NCBI RefSeq assembly: GCF_003464595.1
Contig: NZ_QRZF01000018.1
Location: forward strand, 1 to 64,000
Direction: 5' to 3'
Source: Bacteroides intestinalis
GTDB taxonomy: Bacteria > Bacteroidota > Bacteroidia > Bacteroidales > Bacteroidaceae
DNA: 64,000 nucleotides
Of the stretch, positions 45,274 through 54,673 are shown one piece after another (position 1 is the stretch's first letter; the number at the start of each line of letters is the position of its first letter). The notes beneath the pieces were generated by a model. That model did no database searches and was not told where the DNA came from. It saw nothing but the letters and a program-made list of their open reading frames with translations. The position numbers and the translations under genes were made by a program.

Positions 45274-46460
45274 AGATATATGTAACCGGTTTAGGTGTTG
45301 TTTCAGGTATTGGTCTGAGTGTTGCAGAAAATATAGCTTCACTCAGGAAACATCAGCATGGTATGAGGAAAGTCACTCTTTTCCCTACGGAACTGAATGT
45401 ACCCGTATCAGAGGTAAAATACAGCAATGAAGAACTAAAACGGTTACTCTCTTTAGATATACAAAAAACGTTTTCACGAACAGCCTTATTAGGCATGTTA
45501 GCTGCCCGGGAAGCAGTTGATGACGCCCGATTAGATTTGAATTCTTTGCGTATAGGTCTCATATCTTCCACCTCTGTAGGTGGCATGGATTTGAGTGAAC
45601 ATTTCTACAATGCCTTTAAAAAGGACAATAGAAAAGGAAGATTACGGGAAGTCATCTCTCATGACTGCGGTGCAAGTACTGAAATGATAGCGGATTATCT
45701 GAAAGTAAATGACTTTGTAACCACTATCAGTACAGCCTGCTCATCAGCAGCTAATGCTATCATGTTAGGAGCCCGCATGATCAGGAATGGACAACTGGAT
45801 GCTGCCATTGTAGGAGGTACGGACGCCTTGTGCAAGTTTACCCTCAACGGCTTCAACTCACTTATGATTTTGGATAAGGAGCACTGCCGCCCTTTTGACG
45901 TATCCCGTGCAGGCCTCAACTTAGGAGAAGGAGCCGGATATATTGTGCTTCAATCAGAGAAACTACTCCGGAAAGAGCCTTATTGCTTATTAAGCGGATA
46001 TTCGAATGTGAATGAAGCTTTTCATCAGACCGGCAGTTCACCCGAAGGAAATGGACCATTCTGGTCCATGACAGAAGCCATAGCTAAAAGTGAAATTCTT
46101 CCCGAAGAGATTGATTATATCAATGTACATGGCACAGGAACTCCAAGTAATGATCTTTCAGAAGGACTTGCTATCCAACGGATTTTTGGCGATAAGATTC
46201 CTCCGTTCAGCTCTGTCAAAGCGTTTATCGGTCATACATTAGGGGCTTCGGAAGGAATTGAAGCGGTTTATTCTGTTCTCTCCGTATATCATGGTTTCAT
46301 CTATCCCAATCTGAACTTCAAAGAACCTATAGAAGAAAACATATTGATGCCTGAAACCTCATTCCGCGAGGGACTACCTATTCGTAATGTACTATCGAAT
46401 TCTTTTGGATTCGGTGGAAATGATTCTTCGATCCTGTTTTCCACATTAAAAGAGAAATGA
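45270..46460 (+). CDS. Beta-ketoacyl-ACP synthase (KS 3), probable elongating KS
   Basis: A 396-residue FabF-type KS with an intact triad: TISTACSSAANAIML (about 155), NVHGTGTPSNDLSE and SSVKAFIGHTLGASE. It overlaps by four bases the next gene, which encodes a KS-like protein without the Cys. That adjacency is the classical KS/chain-length-factor layout, so this is the likely iterative elongating KS. Confidence 0.9.
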   Translation: MKIYVTGLGVVSGIGLSVAENIASLRKHQHGMRKVTLFPTELNVPVSEVKYSNEELKRLLSLDIQKTFSRTALLGMLAAREAVDDARLDLNSLRIGLISSTSVGGMDLSEHFYNAFKKDNRKGRLREVISHDCGASTEMIADYLKVNDFVTTISTACSSAANAIMLGARMIRNGQLDAAIVGGTDALCKFTLNGFNSLMILDKEHCRPFDVSRAGLNLGEGAGYIVLQSEKLLRKEPYCLLSGYSNVNEAFHQTGSSPEGNGPFWSMTEAIAKSEILPEEIDYINVHGTGTPSNDLSEGLAIQRIFGDKIPPFSSVKAFIGHTLGASEGIEAVYSVLSVYHGFIYPNLNFKEPIEENILMPETSFREGLPIRNVLSNSFGFGGNDSSILFSTLKEK

Positions 46461-47416
46461 TGCAACCTGTCTATATCAATCATATTGCTTCTATTCACGC
46501 GGATACTGCTTCCGGAGAATCCCCTTATTTATCCGCTAACGAACCGGATTACAAGAGTATTATCACAAATGCCGCACTACGGAGGCGTATGAGCCGGATC
46601 ATCAAAATGGGAGTTGCCTGCGGACTGGAATGTATCAGTACCCTACCTTCCGAAAAAGTACATGCGATCATCACTGCAACCGGACTCGGATGCCTGGCAG
46701 ATACAGAGAAGTTCCTGAATACAATCATTGAGAATGAAGAACAACTACTGAACCCAACACCCTTTATCCAGTCAACCTTCAACACCATCGGAGCGCAAAT
46801 AGCATTACTCCGCCAGATACATGCTTACAACATGACGTATGTACACCGGGGATTGAGTTTCGAAAGTGCACTATTGGACGGTATGATGAGAATCTGGGAA
46901 GGTGATGAAAATGTCCTCGTAGGAGCTATTGATGAGATTACCCCTAACAGTCACGCTATACAACAACGCCTGGGACTGCTAAGGGGCATACAAGCAGGCG
47001 AAGGTGCCCAGTTTTTCCTGCTGGGACGAGAAACCACCGAATCCACATTAGCAGAACTTGCCGGTATATCAACTTTTATTCATGCGAACAGTACACAGGA
47101 AGTAGCCGAAAAGATTCATTGCTTTTTGCAAAGTAACCGATTAACAGCCGGACAAATCGATTGGTTTGTTACCGGTAAGAATGGAAACCTGAAAGAAGAT
47201 GTCCTGTATACTGATTTAGAAAACAGCCTGTTTCCCACAGCAACATATACCACCTTTAAGAATGAATGTGGTGAATATCCTACGGCATCTTCCTTTGCTT
47301 TATGGAAAGTGGCTAAAACTTTTGAAGATAATCTAAATCCGGGACAGACGGCTCTGATATATAATCATTATCACTCCATTAACCATTCACTTATTTTAAT
47401 CCGGAAAAGACAATGA
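46457..47416 (+). CDS. Chain-length-factor-like KS homologue without active-site Cys
   Basis: A 319-residue protein with KS-fold features: IITATGLGCLADTEKFL, then STFNTIGAQIALLRQ and VGAIDEITPNSHA. The position of the catalytic Cys is occupied by MTYVHRGLSFESALL and the KS His blocks are not conserved. It is shorter than KS 3 and resembles the N-terminal-like KS family (PF13723 type). It should pair with KS 3, as ApeC pairs with ApeO in aryl polyene synthases (recalled), and set polyene length. Confidence 0.8.
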   Translation: MMQPVYINHIASIHADTASGESPYLSANEPDYKSIITNAALRRRMSRIIKMGVACGLECISTLPSEKVHAIITATGLGCLADTEKFLNTIIENEEQLLNPTPFIQSTFNTIGAQIALLRQIHAYNMTYVHRGLSFESALLDGMMRIWEGDENVLVGAIDEITPNSHAIQQRLGLLRGIQAGEGAQFFLLGRETTESTLAELAGISTFIHANSTQEVAEKIHCFLQSNRLTAGQIDWFVTGKNGNLKEDVLYTDLENSLFPTATYTTFKNECGEYPTASSFALWKVAKTFEDNLNPGQTALIYNHYHSINHSLILIRKRQ

Positions 47417-48081
47417 TAGTGGAAATCCTGATCATATTAATAATTATCTTTCTCGTCTACGCATCTTGCAGTATCCGTTCTAACATCTATCTCAAGGTAT
47501 TTTGCAAGAAACAGACTGAGGAGAAAATTGTAGCTATCACCTTTGATGATGGACCGGACGCGATACAAACTCCCAAAGTATTGCAAGTACTCAGAGAACA
47601 ACAAATACCGGCTTGTTTTTTCTGCATCGGTCATAAAGTGCAAGAAAACGAAGAGTTGATCCGGCAAATCATCAACGAAGGACATCTGATTGGTAATCAT
47701 TCTTTTACCCATACCAATCATTTTCCCTTGTACAGCCTGTCGCGGATGAAAAAAGACTTGCAAGCTTGCCAGTTTGCATTAGAACGAGTAACTTCGCAGA
47801 AAATCAAGTTATTCCGCCCACCGTTTGGAGTCACGAATCCTACTATAGCAAAAGCTGTCCGTATATTGGGATACACTCCTGTTGGCTGGAATATCAGAAC
47901 ACTCGATACACTACAACCTTCGAAAGAGAAGGTTTTGAAGCGTATTCAGAAAAGGTTACGCCCCGGTTCTATCATCCTTCTACACGATCGGATGCCGGAC
48001 AGTGACCTGTTATTAAAAGAGATACTTAACTTAATTAAAGAACAGGGATATACAGTTGTCCGTCTGGACAGCATGTTGTAA
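47413..48081 (+). CDS. Polysaccharide deacetylase (NodB-type)
   Basis: A 222-residue CE4 enzyme with an N-terminal membrane anchor (1-22). Metal and catalytic motifs are clear: VAITFDDGPDAIQTPK (about 44-59), the HxxxH motif in GNHSFTHTNH (about 97), FRPPFGVTNP and ILLHDRMPDS. It would remove an acetyl group from an N-acetylated sugar in the envelope. Within this cluster it implies that the polyene, or its anchor, contains an amino sugar or that a deacetylation is needed for coupling. Confidence 0.88.
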   Translation: MIVEILIILIIIFLVYASCSIRSNIYLKVFCKKQTEEKIVAITFDDGPDAIQTPKVLQVLREQQIPACFFCIGHKVQENEELIRQIINEGHLIGNHSFTHTNHFPLYSLSRMKKDLQACQFALERVTSQKIKLFRPPFGVTNPTIAKAVRILGYTPVGWNIRTLDTLQPSKEKVLKRIQKRLRPGSIILLHDRMPDSDLLLKEILNLIKEQGYTVVRLDSML

Positions 48082-48088
48082 AAGCATT

Positions 48089-48721
48089 ATGAGAACCATA
48101 CTAATAATATTATCAATCATATTGGGCATTTCCTATACCCATGCCCAGACAATGAAGAAGCTAATCCATACCCAGGATTTTGAAAACCGTCTGGCAAAGG
48201 AAGCACAAACCATGCAGTCCATTGAAAGTGACTTTACACAAGTGAAGTACCTGGATATTCTGGATGAGAAAGTAACCTCCAAAGGAAAGTTCTATTATCA
48301 AAAGAGCGGCAAAATACGTATGGAATACGCCCAACCCGTCAACTACCTAATAGTGATAAACGACTCCCGGCTTAAAATCGTATCGGACGGTAAAAAGAGC
48401 GTTATGAGCCTAACTGCCAATAAGATGATGAATCAAATGCAAGATATGCTCACAGCCTGCATGATAGGCGATCTCTCAAAAATGTCTTCCGACTACAAAC
48501 TGGAATATTTTGAAAATGATTCCTATTATATAGTGAAGATTAAGCCGGTCAATAAAGCCATACAAGCCTACATTTCGGAAATTGAAATATACCTGGATAA
48601 GAAAGATATGTCGGTTTACAAATTGCGTCTTTCCGAAACAGCCACCAATTATACGGAATATGAGTTCTACAACAAGAGATTTAATGCTTTGAAAGATGAA
48701 ACAAAGTTTTCTATTCGCTAA
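48089..48721 (+). CDS. LolA-like periplasmic carrier
   Basis: A 210-residue periplasmic protein: signal peptide ending THAQ (about residue 18), then the LolA fold pattern with IESDFTQVKYLDILDEKVTS and GKFYYQKSGKIRMEY (about 46-81), both typical of LolA. It is dedicated to this cluster rather than being the housekeeping LolA of a lipoprotein pathway. It probably shuttles the lipophilic polyene or its lipid form across the periplasm. The start at 48089 gives a signal peptide; an upstream frame from 48056 overlaps the deacetylase. It overlaps the next gene by 26 bases. Confidence 0.85.
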   Translation: MRTILIILSIILGISYTHAQTMKKLIHTQDFENRLAKEAQTMQSIESDFTQVKYLDILDEKVTSKGKFYYQKSGKIRMEYAQPVNYLIVINDSRLKIVSDGKKSVMSLTANKMMNQMQDMLTACMIGDLSKMSSDYKLEYFENDSYYIVKIKPVNKAIQAYISEIEIYLDKKDMSVYKLRLSETATNYTEYEFYNKRFNALKDETKFSIR

Positions 48722-49247
48722 TCTGATCTTTATTCTGTATCTATTCACTTCCTGCGGCTCCTCAAAAACAATAGCAGGAGATGCCACATCTCATGTGACA
48801 CCTATTATTTGCGCTGAAGAATATTCGCAAAAATACAATATGCAGTTAGACTTCATGAAGCATCACTTCAGCGGTCTATTAATTGTACGGAAATTGCCGG
48901 ATAATGAAATAAGAATATTGGCATCTACTTACTTTGGACTCAGTCTTTTTGATTTTTCACTCCGGAAAAATGAATTTCACGTCAACAGCTGCATAGAGCC
49001 CATGAAGAAAAAGAAAATGCTGCTATTACTGGAAACAGACTTTAAGAATCTATTTTTAAGTGGAAAGAATATCCGCATCAAAAAGAAAAGCGGTACCTTT
49101 GAAAAAAGAGTCACAGGCAGAGGATTCGGAAAATCAGTATTCTATCTATCGGAGTTCAATTTAGGACATCCCGAACAGATAAAAATCAAACATCCCTGGT
49201 TGCGGCTAAGTATACAGTTGGACAAATTAAAAGAAAACCCAAACTAA
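48696..49247 (+). CDS. Small lipoprotein, possible LolB-like acceptor
   Basis: A 183-residue lipoprotein (signal peptide ending LFTSC, Cys20, then GSSKT). The mature part is basic and beta-rich (HHFSGLLIVRKLPDNEIRI and YFGLSLFDFSLRKNE). No enzyme motif is seen. It follows the LolA-like gene with a 26-base overlap, so an outer-membrane acceptor role (LolB-like) fits, as does the DUF3261 lipoprotein of enteric aryl polyene clusters. This is inference from position and fold pattern. Confidence 0.6.
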   Translation: MKQSFLFANLIFILYLFTSCGSSKTIAGDATSHVTPIICAEEYSQKYNMQLDFMKHHFSGLLIVRKLPDNEIRILASTYFGLSLFDFSLRKNEFHVNSCIEPMKKKKMLLLLETDFKNLFLSGKNIRIKKKSGTFEKRVTGRGFGKSVFYLSEFNLGHPEQIKIKHPWLRLSIQLDKLKENPN

Positions 49248-49248
49248 T

Positions 49249-49626
49249 ATGGCTGAACTTCTTCACAATTTCTATAAGATTACGTACTCTGAGCATATCA
49301 ATGAAACAGACTGGGCAGTGCAAGTCATGCTCAACCCACAACATGCTATTTATAACGGACACTTTCCACAACAACCCGTAGTTCCGGGCGTTTGTATGCT
49401 GCAAATAATAAAAGAGTGCATAGAGAAAATACAACAAGCTCCCCTGCAATACAAGCATATAGCATCATGCAAGTTTCTTTCTGTTATTAATCCGAATGAA
49501 ACACCGGAATTAAAGCTCTCATTGACTATCAAGAATAACGAAACGGATACATTCCAGATTCTGGTTGAAGGAGCATCTTCAAAAGATATCTGTATCAAAT
49601 TAAAAGCACAACTAATCGGCAAATAA
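49249..49626 (+). CDS. Hotdog-fold 3-hydroxyacyl-ACP dehydratase, ApeI-like
   Basis: A 125-residue FabA/FabZ-related protein. HAIYNGHFPQQPVVPGVCML (about 38-57) carries the catalytic His, but the Glu that follows in FabZ (PGVLILE) reads Gln (PGVCMLQ). This is the complement of the ApeP-like protein at 42428. Together they may provide one complete His/Glu site. It lies between the lipoprotein and the glycosyltransferase with a one-base gap. Confidence 0.85.
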   Translation: MAELLHNFYKITYSEHINETDWAVQVMLNPQHAIYNGHFPQQPVVPGVCMLQIIKECIEKIQQAPLQYKHIASCKFLSVINPNETPELKLSLTIKNNETDTFQILVEGASSKDICIKLKAQLIGK

Positions 49627-49628
49627 AC

Positions 49629-50819
49629 ATGGAAGAACGTAGCGAGGAACTATGGCATGAGAAAGCCAGGCAACTTGGTATTGTAGTTATTATACCTACC
49701 TACAATAATGAGAAGACGCTGACTACCGTAATTGAAGATGTACTCTTCTATGTAGAAGATATCATCGTTGTCAATGACGGCTCTACCGATAGCACCCCTA
49801 CCCTTCTGGAAAACTATCCGAACCTGCATATCATCACCCATCCTACCAATAAAGGAAAAGGAACTGCCTTAAAGAACGGATTGAAGCAGGCCAAAGCAGC
49901 CGGCTACCGATATGCCATCACTATAGATTCCGATGGACAGCATTTTGCTTCGGACATTCCTATTTTCATGGAAGAAATAGAAAAAGAACCGGATACGTTG
50001 CTGGTAGGTGCCCGTAATCTGACTTCGGACAATATGCCAGGCAAGAATACTTTTGCCAATAAGTTCTCCAACTTCTGGTTTAAACTTGAAACCGGAGTCA
50101 AGCTTCAGGATACCCAATCGGGTTACCGGCTCTATCCATTACATAAAATCAATGTGCAGAGATTCTACTATACCGCTAAATATGAATTTGAGCTTGAAGC
50201 ACTGGTCTTTGCAGTATGGGGAGGAACCACGGTCCGCAATATACCCATACATGTCTATTATCCGCCCCAGGAAGAACGTGTCTCACACTTCCGTCCTTTC
50301 CGGGATTTCACCCGCATCAGTATATTGAATACCTTCTTAGTGTTCATCACTTTCCTTTGGATTTATCCGCGTAACTTCTTCCGGAAACTAACCTGGAGCA
50401 ATTGCCGGAAATTCTTCCGAACTCACATTACACAGTCCGAAGAATCGAATCTGAAGATTACCTATGCCATTATGTTAGGTGTATTTATGGGAATAGTCCC
50501 GATTTGGGGATACCAGATGCTTGCCACTTTATTTTTGGCTCATGTGCTTAAACTCAACAAAGTAATAGCCATTGTAGCAGCTAATATCAGTATTCCTCCC
50601 ATGATTCCTTTCCTATTATATGGCAGTTACCTGACAGGGTGTAAAGTACTGAACAGACCGGTTGAACTTCATCTTACCAATATTTCATTTGAAAATGTGA
50701 AATCGGTTTTAGAGCAATATTTAATTGGAAGTGTTATCTTTGCAACCGCTTGTAGTATACTGGCAGGTATTATAACGATCAGCCTGCTTACTATATACAG
50801 AAGGCCGAAAACAACATGA
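49629..50819 (+). CDS. Family 2 glycosyltransferase fused to a DUF2062 membrane domain
   Basis: A 396-residue protein. The N-terminal GT2 domain (about 12-230) has VVIIPTYNNEKTL, IIVVNDGSTDST, GKGTALKNGLKQA and ITIDSDGQH (the DxD-like metal site). The C-terminal 150 residues contain the DUF2062 block AIMLGVFMGIVPIWGYQ with several membrane helices. The closest general type is dolichyl-phosphate mannosyltransferase-like. It may glycosylate a lipid carrier or the polyene on the cytoplasmic side. It overlaps the exporter gene by four bases. Confidence 0.85.
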   Translation: MEERSEELWHEKARQLGIVVIIPTYNNEKTLTTVIEDVLFYVEDIIVVNDGSTDSTPTLLENYPNLHIITHPTNKGKGTALKNGLKQAKAAGYRYAITIDSDGQHFASDIPIFMEEIEKEPDTLLVGARNLTSDNMPGKNTFANKFSNFWFKLETGVKLQDTQSGYRLYPLHKINVQRFYYTAKYEFELEALVFAVWGGTTVRNIPIHVYYPPQEERVSHFRPFRDFTRISILNTFLVFITFLWIYPRNFFRKLTWSNCRKFFRTHITQSEESNLKITYAIMLGVFMGIVPIWGYQMLATLFLAHVLKLNKVIAIVAANISIPPMIPFLLYGSYLTGCKVLNRPVELHLTNISFENVKSVLEQYLIGSVIFATACSILAGIITISLLTIYRRPKTT

Positions 50820-53800
50820 CTCAGTTCTTTATCAGACTATATAATTATTTTCAAAGACACAAAGTTCTCTTCTACTTGTCACTCTGTGTTTGTGTCCTTT
50901 TTATGGGGTACTTCGCCTGGCAAGTCAGGTTTGAAGAGAATGTGACCCGTTTCTTTCCTGATACGAAGAACAGCCAGAACATCACCAAGGTATTTGATAA
51001 CCTAAAAATAAAGGATAAGATTATCATCTTAATCTCTCCTGCCGACTCTACAGTAACTCCGGATCTAATGATAGAGGCCGGAGACCAACTGAAACAAAAC
51101 TTATTAGAAGAGTCTAACCAAACCTGGATTAAAGATATCTTTTCGGAAGTAGATGAAACAACCATTGAAAAAGCAACAGATTTTGTTTATGAAAATCTTC
51201 CGCTGTTCCTGACGGAAAAAGACTATCAGCACTTCGACTCACTTTTAACGCAGGAAGGCATAGAAGCCATTATGCGAAAGAACTATACCAACCTTCTTTC
51301 TCCCGCAGGTATAGCATTGAGAGGTTATATACAAAGAGACCCGTTAGGACTTGGAAATAACGTCTTAAAGCATTTGCAGGATTTTCAATTGGAAACCAAT
51401 TATGAAATAAACAACGGACACATCTTTTCGAAAGATGGAAACACATTGCTGATGTTTATGACTCCGGTATTCGGAACAGGAAGTACCGGTGAGAATGAAA
51501 ATCTGATCCGGATACTTGAAAACGAGCTACAACAGATTCAGAAAGAGTATCCTTTCATTCACGCATCTTACTTTGGAGGTCCCTCGGTCAGCGTCTATAA
51601 TGCGCGACAGATTAAAAAGGATACCATTATTACTTCTTCGATTGCACTGCTGATTATCATTGTTTTCATCTCGCTGGTGTTTAAGCACAAGAAATCAATC
51701 CCTCTCATTGTCACTCCCGTTTTATTCGGGGGATTGTTCGCTTTATGCCTGATCTATTTCATCCAGGGATATATTTCTGCAATCGCCGTAGGTGCCGGAT
51801 CGGCTATTCTGGGTATTGCACTGAGTTATTCCATACACATGCTGGCCCATCAAAATCATGTTTCTACTGTCCAGCAATTGATTAAAGAAATAACTTATCC
51901 GCTTACAGTAGGCAGCTTCACTACAATAGGTGCATTCTTCGGACTTACTTTTACCACGTCCGAATTGCTACGCGATTTCGGTTTGTTTGCTTCTCTGGCA
52001 CTTATCGGTACTACTCTTTTCTGTCTTATTTACCTTCCACATTTTCTGAAAGGACAAGCTGATGTGAAGCAAGGCAGGGTCTTATGCTTTATTGAAAAAA
52101 TCAATGCCTATCCTTATGAAAAGAACAAATGGCTAGTAGGCATCATCGTTATTATTACCCTCATCGGCTTATTTACTTCACAGAAAGTCAAGTTTAACGA
52201 AGACATGATGAGCCTCAACTATGAACCTCAGCACTTAAAACAAGCAGAGGCTAAACTGGAACAGCTTTTCAATGCCCAAGAGAAAACCGTACTTTTTGTC
52301 AGTGTAGGTAAGAACATGACAGAAGCACTCGAAAGCTATGCAAATACCAATCAGCACTTATCCGCTTTTAAAGAGCAGGGACTTATTAAAGCGTATGCAT
52401 CTGCCGAGCAATTCTTAATTTCACCGGAAGAACAGCAAAAGCGTCTGGAACAATGGAACCAGTATTGGGGAGAGTCGGGAAAGATATCAACTATTCGCAA
52501 ATACATAGAAGACGCCGCCCGTACCTATCACTTCCGGGAAGGTAGTCTCGATACATTTTACCAATGGTTGGAACACCCATTCCAGCCCTATAATTATCAG
52601 GACGATACAAATAGTATCGCCACTACCCTACTGAACGAATGGCAAACAAGTGCTGACTCCATCACGATGCTCGTTACCCAGGTACGCATCACTGATGATA
52701 ATAAGGAAGAAGTCTATCAACAATTCAAGGATAATACGGATGTTGTAGTCTTCGACCGGAGTTATTTCACTAATCAATGGGTCTCTGCCATCAATAACGA
52801 CTTTTACCTGATACTTTATATTTCTTCATTCCTTATATTCCTGGCCCTATTGATTTCGTACGGGCGTTTAGAATTAACCCTGATCAGTTTCCTGCCTATG
52901 CTTATCAGCTGGACCATTATTTTGGGCCTGATGGGGATTCTGGGTATCGAATTCAACATTATCAATATTATCCTCTCTACTTTCATTTTCGGTATCGGAG
53001 ACGACTTCAGTATCTTCATCATGGATGGACTCCAAAACAAATACCGGACAGGAAAAGCGATCCTGAATTCCCATAAGACAGCTATTTTCTTCTCTGCATT
53101 CACAGCCGTTGTGGGAATGGGAACTTTAGTATTTGCCAAACATCCCGCCCTGCAATCCATTTCACTGATTTCCATCCTTGGAATGGCAGCGGTGGTATTA
53201 GTAGCCTATACCATACAACCTATTATTTTCCAGTTCTTTATTGCTAAACCGGCTTCTAAGGGACTGCCCCCGTATACCTTGATAGGCTTACTCCGCACGA
53301 TCATCCTTTTCATGCTCTTCGTTACAGGATGCATCATTCTGAGAATTTTCATTATCTTATTATACCTCATTCCGGTACGCCGCAGTTATAAGCAGCAGCT
53401 TGTTTGCCGGATTATCAACATTACTTGCAAAGGTATATTGGTAGTGGCAACATTTGTACGTAAAGAACACGTCAACGTAACCAATGAGACATTCAAAAAG
53501 CCGGCTATCATAATAGCCAATCACCAGTCTTTCATTGATATCCTGGAGTTATTATCTTTTTCCCCGAAGATTATCATGATAACCAATCACTGGGTATGGA
53601 ACTCTCCGGTATTTGGAAAAATTATTCAATATGCAGGCTTCTTCCATGTAGACGAAGGATATGAACTTTGTGTGGAACGGATGCGGGAAAAAGTAAGAGA
53701 AGGATACTCCATCGCCATTTTCCCCGAAGGTACCCGGACCTATGACGGCAAGATGAAACGTTTTCATAAAGGCGCTTTCTATTTATCAGAAACTCTACAA

Positions 53801-54673
53801 TTGGATATTATTCCTATTCTGCTATACGGCAATGGAGAGATTATAGCCAAGGCACAACCTTTCTATGTCCGCAAAGGCATTATTTACTCTAAAATATTGC
53901 CTCGCATACTTTATAACGATGCTTCATTCGGAACGACCTATCAGGAACGTACCAAGCGTATTTCTTCCTATATGAAAGAAGAATATGCACGTATTTGCCT
54001 GGAAAAGAATACACCGGCGAATCCGGCATTTTATGAGGCGTTGGTACTGAACTATATCTATAAAAGTCCTGTCATCGAGTGGTACATCCGCATCAAAGTA
54101 AAGATGGAACACAATTACCAGTTATTCAATCAACTGATTCCGATGAAAGGACAGATTACGGATATCGGTTGTGGTCTGGGTCCTCTGTGTTATATGCTGT
54201 CTATGATATCCAAAGAAAGGCAAATATTAGGAATCGATTATGACGAAGATAAAATAGCTATAGCTCAACACGGCTGGCTTCGTGGCGAAAACCTTCGTTT
54301 TGAACATGCTGACGCATCGGTTTATGAGTTCCCGGAAAGTGATGTCTTCATCCTGAATGACGTATTACATTACATGAATTATGAACATCAACATGACTTG
54401 TTAGTGAGATGCGCCAATCTTCTTCGTCCTGAAGGAATGATTATCGTACGTGATGGAAATTCCGCTGAGACCCATAAACATCGGCTAACCCGCCTCACTG
54501 AAGTTCTCTCTACCCAAGTTGTCAAGTTCAATCGCACTACGGATGAGCTCTGCTTCACTTCCGAAACTCAAATTCAAAGCATAGCCCGGGAGTGTGGAAT
54601 GGAAGTAAAGACTATCCGCAACGATAAATATACATCGAATACCATCTATATACTTAAAAAGCAATTGCCATGA
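50816..54673 (+). CDS. MMPL/RND exporter fused to PlsC acyltransferase and SAM methyltransferase
   Basis: A 1285-residue three-part protein. Residues about 1-840 are an MMPL/RND exporter with two blocks of membrane helices (about 15-35 and 270-410; then 440-460 and 670-810) and two large outer loops, the first from VRFEENVTRFFPD. Residues about 870-1070 are a PlsC-type acyltransferase: ANHQSFID (HxxxxD, about 900) and FPEGTRTYDG. Residues about 1110-1285 are a methyltransferase: ITDIGCGLGPLCYML and LRPEGMIIVRDG. Transport, acylation and methylation are thus encoded in one chain, suggesting that substrate is modified and exported at the same place. Frame is continuous; no break is seen. Confidence 0.9.
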   Translation: MTQFFIRLYNYFQRHKVLFYLSLCVCVLFMGYFAWQVRFEENVTRFFPDTKNSQNITKVFDNLKIKDKIIILISPADSTVTPDLMIEAGDQLKQNLLEESNQTWIKDIFSEVDETTIEKATDFVYENLPLFLTEKDYQHFDSLLTQEGIEAIMRKNYTNLLSPAGIALRGYIQRDPLGLGNNVLKHLQDFQLETNYEINNGHIFSKDGNTLLMFMTPVFGTGSTGENENLIRILENELQQIQKEYPFIHASYFGGPSVSVYNARQIKKDTIITSSIALLIIIVFISLVFKHKKSIPLIVTPVLFGGLFALCLIYFIQGYISAIAVGAGSAILGIALSYSIHMLAHQNHVSTVQQLIKEITYPLTVGSFTTIGAFFGLTFTTSELLRDFGLFASLALIGTTLFCLIYLPHFLKGQADVKQGRVLCFIEKINAYPYEKNKWLVGIIVIITLIGLFTSQKVKFNEDMMSLNYEPQHLKQAEAKLEQLFNAQEKTVLFVSVGKNMTEALESYANTNQHLSAFKEQGLIKAYASAEQFLISPEEQQKRLEQWNQYWGESGKISTIRKYIEDAARTYHFREGSLDTFYQWLEHPFQPYNYQDDTNSIATTLLNEWQTSADSITMLVTQVRITDDNKEEVYQQFKDNTDVVVFDRSYFTNQWVSAINNDFYLILYISSFLIFLALLISYGRLELTLISFLPMLISWTIILGLMGILGIEFNIINIILSTFIFGIGDDFSIFIMDGLQNKYRTGKAILNSHKTAIFFSAFTAVVGMGTLVFAKHPALQSISLISILGMAAVVLVAYTIQPIIFQFFIAKPASKGLPPYTLIGLLRTIILFMLFVTGCIILRIFIILLYLIPVRRSYKQQLVCRIINITCKGILVVATFVRKEHVNVTNETFKKPAIIIANHQSFIDILELLSFSPKIIMITNHWVWNSPVFGKIIQYAGFFHVDEGYELCVERMREKVREGYSIAIFPEGTRTYDGKMKRFHKGAFYLSETLQLDIIPILLYGNGEIIAKAQPFYVRKGIIYSKILPRILYNDASFGTTYQERTKRISSYMKEEYARICLEKNTPANPAFYEALVLNYIYKSPVIEWYIRIKVKMEHNYQLFNQLIPMKGQITDIGCGLGPLCYMLSMISKERQILGIDYDEDKIAIAQHGWLRGENLRFEHADASVYEFPESDVFILNDVLHYMNYEHQHDLLVRCANLLRPEGMIIVRDGNSAETHKHRLTRLTEVLSTQVVKFNRTTDELCFTSETQIQSIARECGMEVKTIRNDKYTSNTIYILKKQLP

